From Photobacterium lutimaris (lineage in GTDB: Bacteria; Pseudomonadota; Gammaproteobacteria; Enterobacterales; Vibrionaceae): a stretch of DNA of 64,000 nt. The notes below the pieces were generated by a model that was not told the DNA's origin, did no database searches, and saw only the letters and a program-made list of their open reading frames with translations. Position numbers and translations under genes: made by a program. The DNA is taken from positions 682,001 through 746,000 of the forward strand of contig NZ_PYMH01000002.1 in the NCBI RefSeq assembly GCF_003025555.1, read 5' to 3'. Of this stretch, positions 28,938 through 38,510 are shown piece after piece (positions within the stretch are counted from its first letter, which is position 1; each line of letters starts with the position of its first letter).

Positions 28938-30191
28938 ATGCAAACATCTACAAGCACCGCAGCAACTACTGCTGCAAAAGCAGGATGGACGTATAAAGAC
29001 ATAACATGGGCACTTTCTCTATTCGGTACTGCTGTTGGTGCTGGCGTATTGTTCCTGCCAATCAAAGCGGGTGCTGGTGGTTTCTGGCCGCTTGTTATTC
29101 TTGCCCTACTTGCTCTTCCAATGACTTGGTTTGCTCACAAGAGCTTGGCTCGTTTCGTTCTTTCTGCGAAAAACCCTGAAGCAGATATTACAGATACTGT
29201 TGAAGAGCACTTCGGTAAAGCTGGCGCAAACATCATCACTTTTGCTTACTTCTTCGCCATCTACCCAATCGTTCTTATCTACGGTGTAGGTATTACCAAT
29301 ACTGTTGATTCTTTCATGGTTAACCAGCTAGGTATGGAATCTCTTCCTCGTTGGATTCTGTCTGGTGGCTTGATCATGGCCATGACTGCAGGTGTTTTAT
29401 TCGGTAAAGAACTGATGCTGAAAGCAACTTCAGCGATGGTTTACCCACTAGTATTGGTTCTACTAGCACTATCTGTATACCTAATCCCTGATTGGAACGC
29501 GTCTATGGTTTCTGTTAGCCCTGACTGGAGCGCAATGCCTTCAATCATCTGGCTAGCTATCCCAATCATCGTATTCTCGTTCAACCACAGCCCGATCATC
29601 TCTCAGTTCTCTAAAGAGCAGCGTCGTGTGTACGGTGAAAATGCCGTTCAGAAAACCGACATGATCACTGGTGGCGCAGCAATGATGCTGATGGGCTTCG
29701 TGATGTTCTTCGTATTCTCTGTTGTACTATCTCTATCTCCAGAGCAGCTAGCTGACGCACAAGCACAAAACATCTCAGTACTGTCATACCTAGCAAACAT
29801 CCACGAGTCACCAATGATTTCCCTGATGGGTCCAATGGTTGCTTTCGCTGCAATCACATCTAGCTACTTTGGTCACTTCCTGGGTGCTCACGAAGGTCTA
29901 GTTGGTCTAGTGAAGTCTCGCTCTGACATGTCAAAGAGCAAGATCGAGAAAATCTCTCTAGGCTTCATCGTCGTAACAACTTGGATTGTCGCAGTCGTTA
30001 ACCCAAGCATCCTGGGCATGATTGAAACAATGGGTGCACCAATGATTGCAGCCATCCTGTTCCTAATGCCAATCTTCGCAATGCAGAAAGTACCAGCAAT
30101 GGCTAAGTACAAGACTTCTGCTCCAGCACAGATTTTCACAGCGCTATGTGGTATTGCGGCGATTACTTCTGTAATCTACGGTGCACTATAA
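28938..30191 (+). CDS. sdaC: Serine/proton symporter SdaC
   Basis: A 417-residue inner-membrane amino acid transporter of the HAAAP family. ATG 28938 begins MQTSTSTAATTAAKAGWTYKDITWALSLFGTAVGAGVLFLPIKAG, the conserved first-helix region. About 11 membrane helices can be counted. The loop FSFNHSPIISQFSKEQR is characteristic of SdaC-type carriers. Codon choice is that of a highly expressed gene. A perfect CRP site lies upstream and sdaA downstream, forming a serine uptake and breakdown pair. Confidence 0.94.
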   Translation: MQTSTSTAATTAAKAGWTYKDITWALSLFGTAVGAGVLFLPIKAGAGGFWPLVILALLALPMTWFAHKSLARFVLSAKNPEADITDTVEEHFGKAGANIITFAYFFAIYPIVLIYGVGITNTVDSFMVNQLGMESLPRWILSGGLIMAMTAGVLFGKELMLKATSAMVYPLVLVLLALSVYLIPDWNASMVSVSPDWSAMPSIIWLAIPIIVFSFNHSPIISQFSKEQRRVYGENAVQKTDMITGGAAMMLMGFVMFFVFSVVLSLSPEQLADAQAQNISVLSYLANIHESPMISLMGPMVAFAAITSSYFGHFLGAHEGLVGLVKSRSDMSKSKIEKISLGFIVVTTWIVAVVNPSILGMIETMGAPMIAAILFLMPIFAMQKVPAMAKYKTSAPAQIFTALCGIAAITSVIYGAL

Positions 30192-30300
30192 GGCTCGTTA
30201 TCATCAACTTAATGATAATTAACCCGCACGAATTGAATTAGTAAGAAAATGTGCTACAACGCATAGTCTTCTGACTCAAATTCCGTACAATAGAGACACT

Positions 30301-30335
30301 AAAGAGCAGGACGCATTTGCCCCTGCTCTTTTGTT
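30301..30335 (+). terminator. Intrinsic terminator after sdaC
   Basis: AAAGAGCAGG / CCTGCTCTTT stem, 11-base loop, then TTGTTTT. It separates sdaC from sdaA, or attenuates readthrough. Confidence 0.8.
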
Positions 30336-30425
30336 TTAATTATCCCGCCAAGGAAGGGGCGGGAATGATAAAAACTATAACAGTCTGGCGGTAACTAGAT
30401 AGCTACCGTGACTGAGGTATTAGCA

Positions 30426-31787
30426 ATGATCAGTGTTTTTGATATCTATAAAATCGGTGTGGGTCCTTCCAGTTCACACACTGTCGGCCCAATGAAAGCA
30501 GGTAAAGAATTTATCGATGACCTGCGTGCCATGGGCAAGCTTCGTGACGTGACTAAAATTACCGTGGATGTTTACGGTTCGCTTTCTCTAACCGGTAAAG
30601 GTCACCACACTGATATCGCAATTATTATGGGCCTGGCTGGTAACAGCCCTGAGCATGTTGACATCGACAGCATCCCTGGTTTTATCACCCGTGTTGAAGA
30701 GACAGAGCGACTACCCGTTGGCATGCACTGCCACACAGTAGACTTCCCGCGTGAAGGCGGTATGAACTTCCATACGACCAACCTTCCTCTTCACGAGAAT
30801 GGCATGACCATCAACGCCTTCATCGGCGAAGAATTAGCTTACACCAAAACTTACTACTCTATTGGTGGTGGTTTCATTGTTGACGAAGAGAACTTCGGCA
30901 AAGCATCAGAATCATCAGTTAAAGTTCCATACATGTATACCACAGCCGACGAGCTGGTAAACCAGTGTAAGGAAAACGGTCTGTCCGTCAGCTCAATGGT
31001 AATGTCCAACGAGCGAGCGATGAACGCCGAAGACGAAATCAACACGTACTTTGCCAACATCTGGCGTACCATGCGTGAGTGTATGGATCGCGGTATGAAC
31101 GAAGAAGGGATCCTGCCTGGTCCTCTGCGTGTACCACGTCGTGCGGCCGCCCTTCGTCAGCAACTAATGACAACTGAAAAGCTAAGCAACGACCCAATGA
31201 CGGTTGTTGACTGGGTGAACATGTATGCGTTCGCGGTTAACGAGGAAAACGCAGCTGGTGGTCGCGTAGTAACAGCACCAACAAACGGTGCCTGCGGTAT
31301 CATTCCTGCCGTTTTGGCTTACTATGATAAATTCATCCAGACAGTAGGCTCGAAAGAGTACACGCGCTACTTTGCTGCATCTGGCGCTATTGGTGGTCTA
31401 TACAAGCGTAATGCTTCTATCTCTGGTGCTGAAGTAGGCTGTCAGGGGGAAGTGGGTGTGGCTTGTTCTATGGCGGCTGCAGGCCTTGCAGAGCTGATGG
31501 GTGGTAGCCCAGAACAAGTTTGTATGGCGGCTGAAATCGCAATGGAACACAACCTTGGCCTAACTTGTGACCCAGTTGCTGGTCAGGTACAGGTTCCATG
31601 TATCGAGCGTAACGGTATCGCAGCGGTTAAAGCAATCAACGCTTCACGTATGGCACTGCGCCGCTCTTCTGAGCCTCGCGTATCACTGGATAAAGTTATC
31701 GAAACGATGCTTGAAACAGGTAAAGACATGAACGCAAAATACCGTGAAACCTCTCAGGGTGGTCTAGCAATCAAAGTTATTTGCTAA
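30426..31787 (+). CDS. sdaA: L-serine ammonia-lyase SdaA
   Basis: Deaminates L-serine to pyruvate with a [4Fe-4S] cluster. ATG 30426 (GAGG 8 bases upstream) gives 453 residues. The N-terminal beta domain begins [26 protein letters not shown]. The catalytic alpha domain carries [33 protein letters not shown] and [18 protein letters not shown], whose cysteines are the cluster ligands. Highly expressed codon style, like sdaC. Confidence 0.96.
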   Translation: MISVFDIYKIGVGPSSSHTVGPMKAGKEFIDDLRAMGKLRDVTKITVDVYGSLSLTGKGHHTDIAIIMGLAGNSPEHVDIDSIPGFITRVEETERLPVGMHCHTVDFPREGGMNFHTTNLPLHENGMTINAFIGEELAYTKTYYSIGGGFIVDEENFGKASESSVKVPYMYTTADELVNQCKENGLSVSSMVMSNERAMNAEDEINTYFANIWRTMRECMDRGMNEEGILPGPLRVPRRAAALRQQLMTTEKLSNDPMTVVDWVNMYAFAVNEENAAGGRVVTAPTNGACGIIPAVLAYYDKFIQTVGSKEYTRYFAASGAIGGLYKRNASISGAEVGCQGEVGVACSMAAAGLAELMGGSPEQVCMAAEIAMEHNLGLTCDPVAGQVQVPCIERNGIAAVKAINASRMALRRSSEPRVSLDKVIETMLETGKDMNAKYRETSQGGLAIKVIC

Positions 31788-31808
31788 TCCAACCCGCAAT
31801 AAAAATTG

Positions 31809-31837
31809 AAAAGCTACCCGATGGGTAGCTTTTTTAT
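31809..31837 (+). terminator. Intrinsic terminator after sdaA
   Basis: AAAAGCTACCC / GGGTAGCTTTTTT with GAT loop. Confidence 0.88.
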
Positions 31838-31882
31838 ACCCGTAATAGTGCAACCCATCAGCGTACGACTGAGCCTCGGTGG

Positions 31883-32851
31883 TTAAAATGCCCCACCCGC
31901 GCTATGCAAGAGCTGTTCAATATCTTCAGCCAGCGCTTCGCTACATTGCAGCGTAGTAACCCATGATATTGGGATCCCTTGGCTGTCACCAAAGCCATAG
32001 CATGCCCCAGCAATCGCCCCAACCAATATCCCGCGGCCACAGCTATCACCGCCTACGGCAATATTTTTGAGTACCGCCTCGGTATAACTCGAACTGTTTT
32101 GCAATACCCAAGCGGCCACCGGCAGGCTGTCGGCAAGGTGACAAGCACTGTTGGCAATGGAAAAAACATGCGAAAGATCGTTCACATCGCCGCTGAGCAC
32201 CCGTACCTGCTCGATCTTTTCCTGTACCACTTCGGGGCATTTTACTTTCAGGACATTGAGTACAGGCTCCATCCGCCTTGAGCGTAGTGCTTCATTAAGG
32301 GCGCTGGCAAATGCCTTGGCGCAGACCAGAGCCTGTTCGTTTTGATGAGTAATACCGACAATCCGGTCTATTTCGTTTTCCAGCTTCTCAGATGGCATCT
32401 TCAAGGCAACCAAGGCGGGAACAGCACATAATGCTGGGTTCTGATCATCATCGCTCCCGGAGTCTTCCGGCCAGTCCTCAGGCGGAAGGGAAAACAGCGA
32501 CAGTAACAAAGCTTTGGTCGGGCTATCGACATAGCCAATGAACTCCCCGCCAGGGCCGAAGTAATCGATAATTTCCTGCTGCAAGCGATGGGTGTCAACG
32601 TCAGGCTCACTGAGCAGGCGAATATACAATGCCAGCCACTCACCGTAAATCGTCAGCTCGCCAGCTGTGAGCTTATCATGGGCATAGTAGCCTTCGACCC
32701 CTTCATAGTGGTGGGCATCGGGTTCAATAAAAGGAAAGTGCGGTAGGGACTGGAGGGTGCGGATACGTTCCGGTGAATAGATCCAATGAGTACCCATGCT
32801 GGCAGCATCTGCGACGAGGGCTCCCATCAAGGCTGCATAACGTTGTGCCAT
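31883..32851 (-). CDS. ADP-ribosylglycohydrolase family protein
   Basis: A 322-residue DraG/ARH-fold protein. The N-terminal GALVADAASMGTHWIYSPERI and the C-terminal GGDSCGRGILVGAIAGACYGFGDSQGIPISWV are the two metal-binding regions; the usual GD-x-A-x-x-G start and the GGDxD motif are recognisable, here GGDSCGR, so the second Asp of GGDTD is replaced by Cys. That change may alter magnesium binding. The family removes ADP-ribose from proteins or small molecules; the target is unknown. It converges on sdaA and has no operon partner. Confidence 0.85.
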   Translation of the reverse strand: MAQRYAALMGALVADAASMGTHWIYSPERIRTLQSLPHFPFIEPDAHHYEGVEGYYAHDKLTAGELTIYGEWLALYIRLLSEPDVDTHRLQQEIIDYFGPGGEFIGYVDSPTKALLLSLFSLPPEDWPEDSGSDDDQNPALCAVPALVALKMPSEKLENEIDRIVGITHQNEQALVCAKAFASALNEALRSRRMEPVLNVLKVKCPEVVQEKIEQVRVLSGDVNDLSHVFSIANSACHLADSLPVAAWVLQNSSSYTEAVLKNIAVGGDSCGRGILVGAIAGACYGFGDSQGIPISWVTTLQCSEALAEDIEQLLHSAGGAF

Positions 32852-32934
32852 ATTCTCATCCTTTCATGAGCTACACGCGATGCAATAAGCTTATACCAAA
32901 CTGAACAAAATTCTGACCCAGCGACAAGAAATAA

Positions 32935-32957
32935 AAAACCCGCCGTAAAGGCGGGTT
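32935..32957 (-). terminator. Terminator serving satP from beyond the repeat element
   Basis: AACCCGCC / GGCGGGTT stem with a T-run on the minus strand. It lies 240 bases after the satP stop, with the repeat element between them. Confidence 0.75.
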
Positions 32958-32958
32958 A

Positions 32959-33174
32959 TATACCCAAGCTACTTCAAGATGTAGATTCAGCGAGAATTTA
33001 TAAGCTTATAGACAAGGCATTGTTTTGAAGATCTAGTGACTCTAAATCAAGAAACAATAACGATGTATAGAAGCTTAGAAAACTCGCCCTTCGGGAGGGT
33101 GTCAGCGCATTCACTCCTTCGTTGAATGCGCTGACAACCCTCTGAATCCTGCACCTTGAGGTAACTTGGGTATA
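32959..33174. repeat. MITE-like element, 216 bp with terminal inverted repeats
   Basis: The left end TATACCCAAGCTACTTCAAG and the right end, read on the opposite strand, TATACCCAAGTTACCTCAAG are inverted repeats matching at 20 of 23 positions over their full length. Inside, 33096-33141 forms an 18-bp stem (core GTCAGCGCATTCA / TGAATGCGCTGAC). There is no coding capacity. Shorter relatives occur at 46285-46319 and 52955-52977. It lies between satP and its apparent terminator. Confidence 0.75.
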
Positions 33175-33196
33175 ACAATCAGCGATTAGCTAAATA

Positions 33197-33784
33197 TTAC
33201 GCAGCAGCTTTAAGTGCCTTGTCTTTTTTCAGCTCGCCAACAGGCAGGATAGTACGGCCGTATTCGTTGTTCAGTACCTGCGCCATTGCGAAGTAAATCG
33301 CACTTGCACCACAGATGATGCCTTCGAAGCCTGCGATAGTACCGATTAGCGCGCTGCCAGTGAAATCACGTGCTGCTAGCAGGAAGAACAGGACGGTTAG
33401 AGAACCGAATACAAATTGCTTAGCACGTGGGTAGCACAGTGAACCGATGAACATAAAGCCTGTGAAGATGCCCCATAGAAGTAGGTACCAACCCATGAAG
33501 CTAGCAGGGCTAGCAGGCAGACCCATGTACGGCATAACAATCAGACCAACCAGTGTCAGCCAGAACAGACCGTAAGAAGTGAATGCTGTGGTACCAAACG
33601 TATCACCACGCTTGAAGCACATCATGCCTACGATAACTTGGCTCAAGCCACCGTAAAAAATACCCATAGCTAGGATCATCGAATCAATTGGGAAAAAGCC
33701 CGCATTGTGGATGTTCAGAAGGATGGTAGTCATACCAAAGCCCATAAGACCTAGTGGTGCTGGGTTAGCTAATTTCGTAGACAT
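33197..33784 (-). CDS. satP: Acetate/succinate transporter SatP (GPR1/FUN34/YaaH family)
   Basis: A 195-residue six-helix membrane protein. The family signature NPAPLGLMGFGMTTILLN lies at residues 7-24. The helices are short and evenly spaced, ending ICGASAIYFAMAQVLNNEYGRTILPVG. The family carries acetate and succinate across the inner membrane. The gene is monocistronic and has a high-expression codon style. Confidence 0.92.
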   Translation of the reverse strand: MSTKLANPAPLGLMGFGMTTILLNIHNAGFFPIDSMILAMGIFYGGLSQVIVGMMCFKRGDTFGTTAFTSYGLFWLTLVGLIVMPYMGLPASPASFMGWYLLLWGIFTGFMFIGSLCYPRAKQFVFGSLTVLFFLLAARDFTGSALIGTIAGFEGIICGASAIYFAMAQVLNNEYGRTILPVGELKKDKALKAAA

Positions 33785-34153
33785 GTTTTCCTCAAATAGG
33801 AGTGGTTCAACAAAAATGATAAAAATTAAAATATGGGTGCATCAATCAATGCGCGGCGAATTCTAAAGGACGAAGACAGGCAAATCAAGCCATAAGCCGT
33901 GCAAAACTTAACCAAACTCAAAAAAAGTTTTAATTTTCCACTTTTCTGTAAAGCAATTTTTAATCACCAATCATGAATAAGTGTTAATAAATGTAATCCT
34001 ATAGAGTATAAACAACACTCAAAACCCAATAAAAATAAAATAAATCATACACTTAAAACAACCACCAGCATCCAACCCTGTCATAAAGTGTCATAACACG
34101 GCATTTTGTGTGCCTACTGTCCTATCTCGCCATGAGTCTAGGCTTCGGGCAAA
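33785..34153 (-). other. satP upstream region
   Basis: About 370 AT-rich bases with A-tracts; the satP promoter should be here. I see no gene, repeat or consensus CRP site. Confidence 0.4.
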
Positions 34154-34179
34154 AAAAAGCAGCATAAATGCTGCTTTTT
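34154..34179 (-). terminator. Terminator after the 34217-35494 lipoprotein gene
   Basis: AAAAAGCAGCAT / ATGCTGCTTTTT stem, T-rich on the minus strand after the gene. Confidence 0.82.
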
Positions 34180-34216
34180 CAGGCGTATTGACTTTCAACT
34201 CAAGAGGAAGGAGTGA

Positions 34217-35494
34217 TCATATTTCCTTACCCTCATCCTCTTCATTCGCCGCGACTGCAACAGCACTGCTATTACTTTCAGCCTCACCCGCTTGCTTAAC
34301 CGCATTCATGTGCGCAGGCCGTGCTTCCAACTCGCCAGTATTGAGCAACCCTGTGGCTTGCTGATCTTGCAACGGAACCGCTGGTACTGGTGGAATGGCC
34401 GATAACTGTGCTTGCAGCTTGGCTATTTGTTGATTCTGCTTTTCGATCAACCCCTTTAGGGTCTCAAGCTGAAGCTGTTGCTGATTGGGTTTCGCCTTGC
34501 GCTTGACCAACTCATATTGCTGGCGTGTATCAGCAGCATCCGAACTTAATCGCTTGGCTTGCTCTGCCAGCGGTTGGTCACGCAAGTCGGAATCATTGAG
34601 CGCCTTAGAAATACCAAGCATCTTCCCTTCAATGGCAAGAATATAATTCTCATATTCATCACGGTTACGATCACGAAGGTATTTCACCTCCTCGGCAATA
34701 TGCGCAGCATGGGCCAGTTCAAACTCGATGCTAGAAACGACCTGGTTGATAGCATCAAAGGCTCGTGGTTGATTATCGATTAAGTCCTTACCTGCTTTAA
34801 TTTCATCTTCCACCGTTGAATAACTGAGCGGAGCATAATAGCGGACATCTTCTCGGCGCAGCTGGCGCAGTGCTTCCTCTTGTGGGGCAATATAGATACG
34901 CTTTATCACCCTCACTTCCAAACTGTGGGCACGTGATAGGAATTCAGTCTGCTCTTCGCGAGCCCGATTGAGGTTGCCCCGAGCCACAAAGGAAAATAAA
35001 TTGCTATAAAAACGGTTGAGCCGAACAAACTCACTGCGATAGTGGGCATTGGCATCAATCGAATTCAGGTAGGCCAATTGAGTCATTGCCGGCTCCAAGA
35101 CCCTGTCGGCAATTTTTTTGAGATCCACCAATTCGGTATAATTGCTCTTTACTGCCTCTATGTCATTGTAGAAACGATCCAGATACGTCACGGAAGAGAA
35201 AAGTGAATAACTTTGATTGGCTAGGTCTGGCGAAGATTGAATATCTTTGAAGAGATTGTCGGCGCGCTGCCAACTTTCCATCATAGTGGTATATCTTTCC
35301 GGGGCATAAAGCATTAGCCCCTCTGCGTCGACAAGGGTATTGCGCCAATGGCGGTGAATTTTATCAGCAGACTGAAGTACGCTTTCAACATTCACTTCCG
35401 TTGATAATCCGTTGTCATTATCTGGCGTGCTTGCACAACCAGCGAGCAAAGCAGCCAATAATGCCATGCTGGCTACTTTCCCAACATACTTCAT
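34217..35494 (-). CDS. Hypothetical helical lipoprotein
   Basis: A 425-residue protein I do not recognise. Its signal MKYVGKVASMALLAALLAGC has a clear lipobox (LAGC, Cys20). The mature protein is almost entirely helical and charged, with many heptad-like stretches (FEL AHAAHIAEEVKYLRDRNRDEYENY; LQLETLKGLIEKQNQQIAKLQAQLSA is a coiled coil near residue 350). The C-terminal 55 residues are low-complexity and acidic (ESNSSAVAVAANEEDEGKE). It is alone, with its own terminator. An outer-membrane-anchored periplasmic structural role is only a guess. Confidence 0.7.
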   Translation of the reverse strand: MKYVGKVASMALLAALLAGCASTPDNDNGLSTEVNVESVLQSADKIHRHWRNTLVDAEGLMLYAPERYTTMMESWQRADNLFKDIQSSPDLANQSYSLFSSVTYLDRFYNDIEAVKSNYTELVDLKKIADRVLEPAMTQLAYLNSIDANAHYRSEFVRLNRFYSNLFSFVARGNLNRAREEQTEFLSRAHSLEVRVIKRIYIAPQEEALRQLRREDVRYYAPLSYSTVEDEIKAGKDLIDNQPRAFDAINQVVSSIEFELAHAAHIAEEVKYLRDRNRDEYENYILAIEGKMLGISKALNDSDLRDQPLAEQAKRLSSDAADTRQQYELVKRKAKPNQQQLQLETLKGLIEKQNQQIAKLQAQLSAIPPVPAVPLQDQQATGLLNTGELEARPAHMNAVKQAGEAESNSSAVAVAANEEDEGKEI

Positions 35495-35712
35495 AAATAT
35501 GTGTTCCGATTCTTTTTCCAGCCAGAGAGATTGTTCAGGCCGGTTATTATTGTCTTTTCTCTCGATATTCTATCTGACTCACTGTTTTATAAAAAGTTCA
35601 TCGGCTTGTTTTATCGAGTTTTGAACAAAACTTGACATAAGGTCAACTTTTTCGCGCATATTACCGTCAGGTTTTGCCATCTGATCAAGCCGCATCAAAG
35701 TGTCAGGCAATA

Positions 35713-36435
35713 TTATTTTAGGCTAAATCCTTGGCCTTCAATAAACTGTTTCATAAATGGACGGGCTTCTTTATTCAGGGTCCCAGAAATTTGCTCACTC
35801 CAAGACATATCTTTACTGCCGCCAGAACGGTGTTGGTAATATTTCCTAACATGCTGGTCGTAGCAGGCCAGTATCTCCCGGTTTAACGGGGCATAACTGT
35901 TTTCGTGCACGACAAGCGACCGGGGAAGACGGGGTTTGATCTCCGGTGATTGGGCCGGATGGCCAAGGCAGAGGCCAAATAACGGCAGTACATGTTTAGG
36001 TAGGGATAATAGCGAAGAAACGTTATCGGGATTATTTCTCAAACCACCAATATATACCCCCCCCAACCCCAGAGACTCCGCCGCCAAGAGGCTATTCTGG
36101 GCCATTAACGCCGCATCGACGGCACCAATTAAGGTTTGTTCACTGAAACCCAGTTTTGCTTCAGGGTAAATCTGTTGATGACGATTGTAATCAGCACAAA
36201 AGACAAAAAATTCGGCTGCACTGGCGACATATTCCTGACCGCCAGCATATTGTGCCAACAGCAACCGCTTTTCATGGTCTGTTACCCGAATAATACTGAC
36301 ACACTGAATGAAGCTAGATGATGACGCTGCAATAGCACAATCCAAAATGGTATGACACTGACGTTCATTTATCGGTTCAGACGTGAATTTTCGGATAGAG
36401 CGGTGCTGCAGAATGGTTTCAATCGTCTGGTTCAT
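35713..36435 (-). CDS. nfsA: Oxygen-insensitive NADPH nitroreductase NfsA
   Basis: A 240-residue FMN flavoprotein, the same length as E. coli NfsA, starting at ATG 36435 (MNQTIETILQHRSIRKFTSEPI). FMN-binding residues are in HRSIRKF and GLGGVYIGGLRNNP. It reduces nitroaromatics and quinones by two electrons; its physiological substrate is not defined. The family dimerises in the cytoplasm. It is tail-to-head with the lipoprotein gene and has no operon partner. Confidence 0.9.
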   Translation of the reverse strand: MNQTIETILQHRSIRKFTSEPINERQCHTILDCAIAASSSSFIQCVSIIRVTDHEKRLLLAQYAGGQEYVASAAEFFVFCADYNRHQQIYPEAKLGFSEQTLIGAVDAALMAQNSLLAAESLGLGGVYIGGLRNNPDNVSSLLSLPKHVLPLFGLCLGHPAQSPEIKPRLPRSLVVHENSYAPLNREILACYDQHVRKYYQHRSGGSKDMSWSEQISGTLNKEARPFMKQFIEGQGFSLK

Positions 36436-36555
36436 ACATATCCCTATAACAGTGAGCCTCACGGTGACTACACCACTTTATCATAGGTGCCCGCTTTGAC
36501 CCACCGCTATACCTTATCCGCCTGTAAATCGGTATTAGGAATACCGCATTGCCAT

Positions 36556-37755
36556 TTAATTCTCCTGACTATACAGGTCATCAGTGGTCATTGCGTTCTG
36601 TGCTTTACATGGGCATATTTGATTGAGAATACTTAGCAATCGCTCTTTGTTCAGTGGCAACGGATTCCCCTTAATGGAGTTGGAGAGTAATGCATCTTCA
36701 GCCACCTCATCAAACATCACATTACAGAAGCCATACTCAGTCACAGACGGTAAATTCAAGCGCTTGAGTGTCCGCTTAGTCCAGTCAATACCGTCAATGA
36801 TTTCTGCATTCATCCGGCCCGTCAGAATACAAGCCAGTTGGCGGTAACGGTTGAGAACATCGGCTCTGCCCGCCTCGCGCGCGGCCAAGACATTTTCCTG
36901 CATAACATATGGGGCCAATTGAGCGGTGATCAAACCATGGGGTGCGTGCAACCGGCCCCCCAGTGAAGAGGCGAGTCCGTGAGCGGCTCCCAATTTGGCA
37001 TTCGCCAGCGCCATACCGCCCAGCATAGCGGCAAAGGCCATATCCGATCGGGCACGGGGATCGTCATCTTCACAGGCAGCCAAAATAGCACCTGACAGCC
37101 GTCTCAGACCTTCCTCACACACCATATCGGTTAATGGGTTGGGTTCGCCGCAGACATAGGACTCCATCAAGTGGGTAAAGGCATCCATCCCGCAGCAGCC
37201 TGACATGACCGGCCCCATGCCGTAGGTCAAAGTAGGATCAACAATTGCCAGGTCCGGCAACATCTCAGGGCTACGCAGGCCGACTTTGACATTTTCCTGG
37301 GCCGAGCGGAGCACCGCACTCTTGCTGACTTCCGACCCCGTACCTGCGGTGGTAGGAACGGCAATAAACGGAATAGGCTTGGCCTGCAACGGCACGTTAC
37401 GCCCAACAACCTCTACGTAGTCATAGACACTGCCTTGGTTGGGAATTAACGCGGCCAAGGCCTTCCCAGCATCAAGTACGCTTCCCCCACCAATCGCCAG
37501 CACCATATCGGGCCGGAATTTCCGCCCCATCGCCGCCATCTCTTCCACCATCGCAATCAAGGGCTCGCCATGCACTGCCACTTGCTGATAACGCATCCCC
37601 TGCTGCTTGAAATAACTGATCAATGGTTCCGCTCGGACACTGTCCCGCCCCGTCACAAGCAGCACACTGTAGCCAAACTGGTTTAACGTCGACAGCGAGT
37701 TATTCAGTGCGCCTTCTCCGAATATAATCCGGGTGGCCGTCATAAACTGGAACAT
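36556..37755 (-). CDS. Iron-containing alcohol dehydrogenase
   Basis: A 399-residue group III alcohol dehydrogenase. I prefer ATG 37755, with GGAG 5 bases upstream, over the GTG at 37761 that overlaps that site. The NAD(P) motif is GGGSVLDAGKALA near residue 95, and GTGSEVSKSAVL near 140. Metal ligands are Asp and His in GCCGMDAFTHLMES and the two His in GAAHGLASSLGGRLHAPHG. The substrate is unknown; butanol, lactaldehyde and propanediol enzymes share the fold. It is divergent from grxA. Confidence 0.9.
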   Translation of the reverse strand: MFQFMTATRIIFGEGALNNSLSTLNQFGYSVLLVTGRDSVRAEPLISYFKQQGMRYQQVAVHGEPLIAMVEEMAAMGRKFRPDMVLAIGGGSVLDAGKALAALIPNQGSVYDYVEVVGRNVPLQAKPIPFIAVPTTAGTGSEVSKSAVLRSAQENVKVGLRSPEMLPDLAIVDPTLTYGMGPVMSGCCGMDAFTHLMESYVCGEPNPLTDMVCEEGLRRLSGAILAACEDDDPRARSDMAFAAMLGGMALANAKLGAAHGLASSLGGRLHAPHGLITAQLAPYVMQENVLAAREAGRADVLNRYRQLACILTGRMNAEIIDGIDWTKRTLKRLNLPSVTEYGFCNVMFDEVAEDALLSNSIKGNPLPLNKERLLSILNQICPCKAQNAMTTDDLYSQEN

Positions 37756-38047
37756 AAACACTCCATTACGTATTTTTGTTTAATTATGATCGAGTGTGAC
37801 CCTCTGCCTATTCCTGTTTTTGATTCTGAGCAACTTTTCACCATTGAATACCAGTATCGTGACCATAACCTGCTGGCTGTCACACTTCATCCCAAGCAAC
37901 ATAACGCCTCCATTTAAGCTTGTATGCCCGGTACACCGGTGGATTTATCTTCAATCGGTTTTGTCTATAACAGCAAGAGATAAATCCCTCTTTCTCATCC
38001 CAGCCAGTCACGTTATAGTAACTGCATCAAATTTAAGGAGAGACGTT

Positions 38048-38311
38048 ATGTTCGTTGTTATTTTTGGCCGTCCTGGTTGCCCATTCTGTGTTCGTGCAAA
38101 AGATCTGGCTGACAAGCTAAAAGAAGAACGCGAAGGTTTTAACTACCGTTACGTTGATATCCACGCTGAAGGCATCAGTAAAGCTGACTTGGAAAAAACG
38201 GTTGGCAAGCCTGTAGAAACAGTACCTCAAATCTTCATCGACCAAGAGCACATCGGTGGCTGCACAGAATTCGAAGCATATGCGAAAGAAAACCTAGACT
38301 TGTTTCAGTAA
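38048..38311 (+). CDS. grxA: Glutaredoxin 1
   Basis: An 87-residue thiol-disulfide reductant for ribonucleotide reductase and other targets. The start at 38048 has AAGGAG 7 bases upstream; the upstream in-frame extension to 37796 is not glutaredoxin-like. The active site is GCPFC at residues 10-14. The glutathione-binding TVPQIFID and GGCTEF are present. As in E. coli it neighbours ybjL. Confidence 0.95.
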   Translation: MFVVIFGRPGCPFCVRAKDLADKLKEEREGFNYRYVDIHAEGISKADLEKTVGKPVETVPQIFIDQEHIGGCTEFEAYAKENLDLFQ

Positions 38312-38343
38312 GCACTAAGCAACAAGTTTGGTAACATTTTTTT

Positions 38344-38372
38344 AAAAAGGCTGAAATATCAGCCTTTTTTAT
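38344..38372 (+). terminator. Intrinsic terminator after grxA
   Basis: AAAAAGGCTGA / TCAGCCTTTTTT with AATA loop. Confidence 0.88.
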
Positions 38373-38510
38373 TATCTTAAGCTTTATTTGCCAGCAAATT
38401 AATTCGAAAAATTTCTGTTAATAACGATCATTTTCGGTATGCCACCAACCTAAAATCAGCTAGAATTTCGTCACTTTTATTGCTGGTCCCTCGTTGCGGA
38501 AAAAACTGTA

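Noticed and set aside
37796..38047. N-terminal extension of glutaredoxin
   Set aside because: The 84 added residues do not resemble glutaredoxin, and AAGGAG sits correctly before the ATG at 38048.
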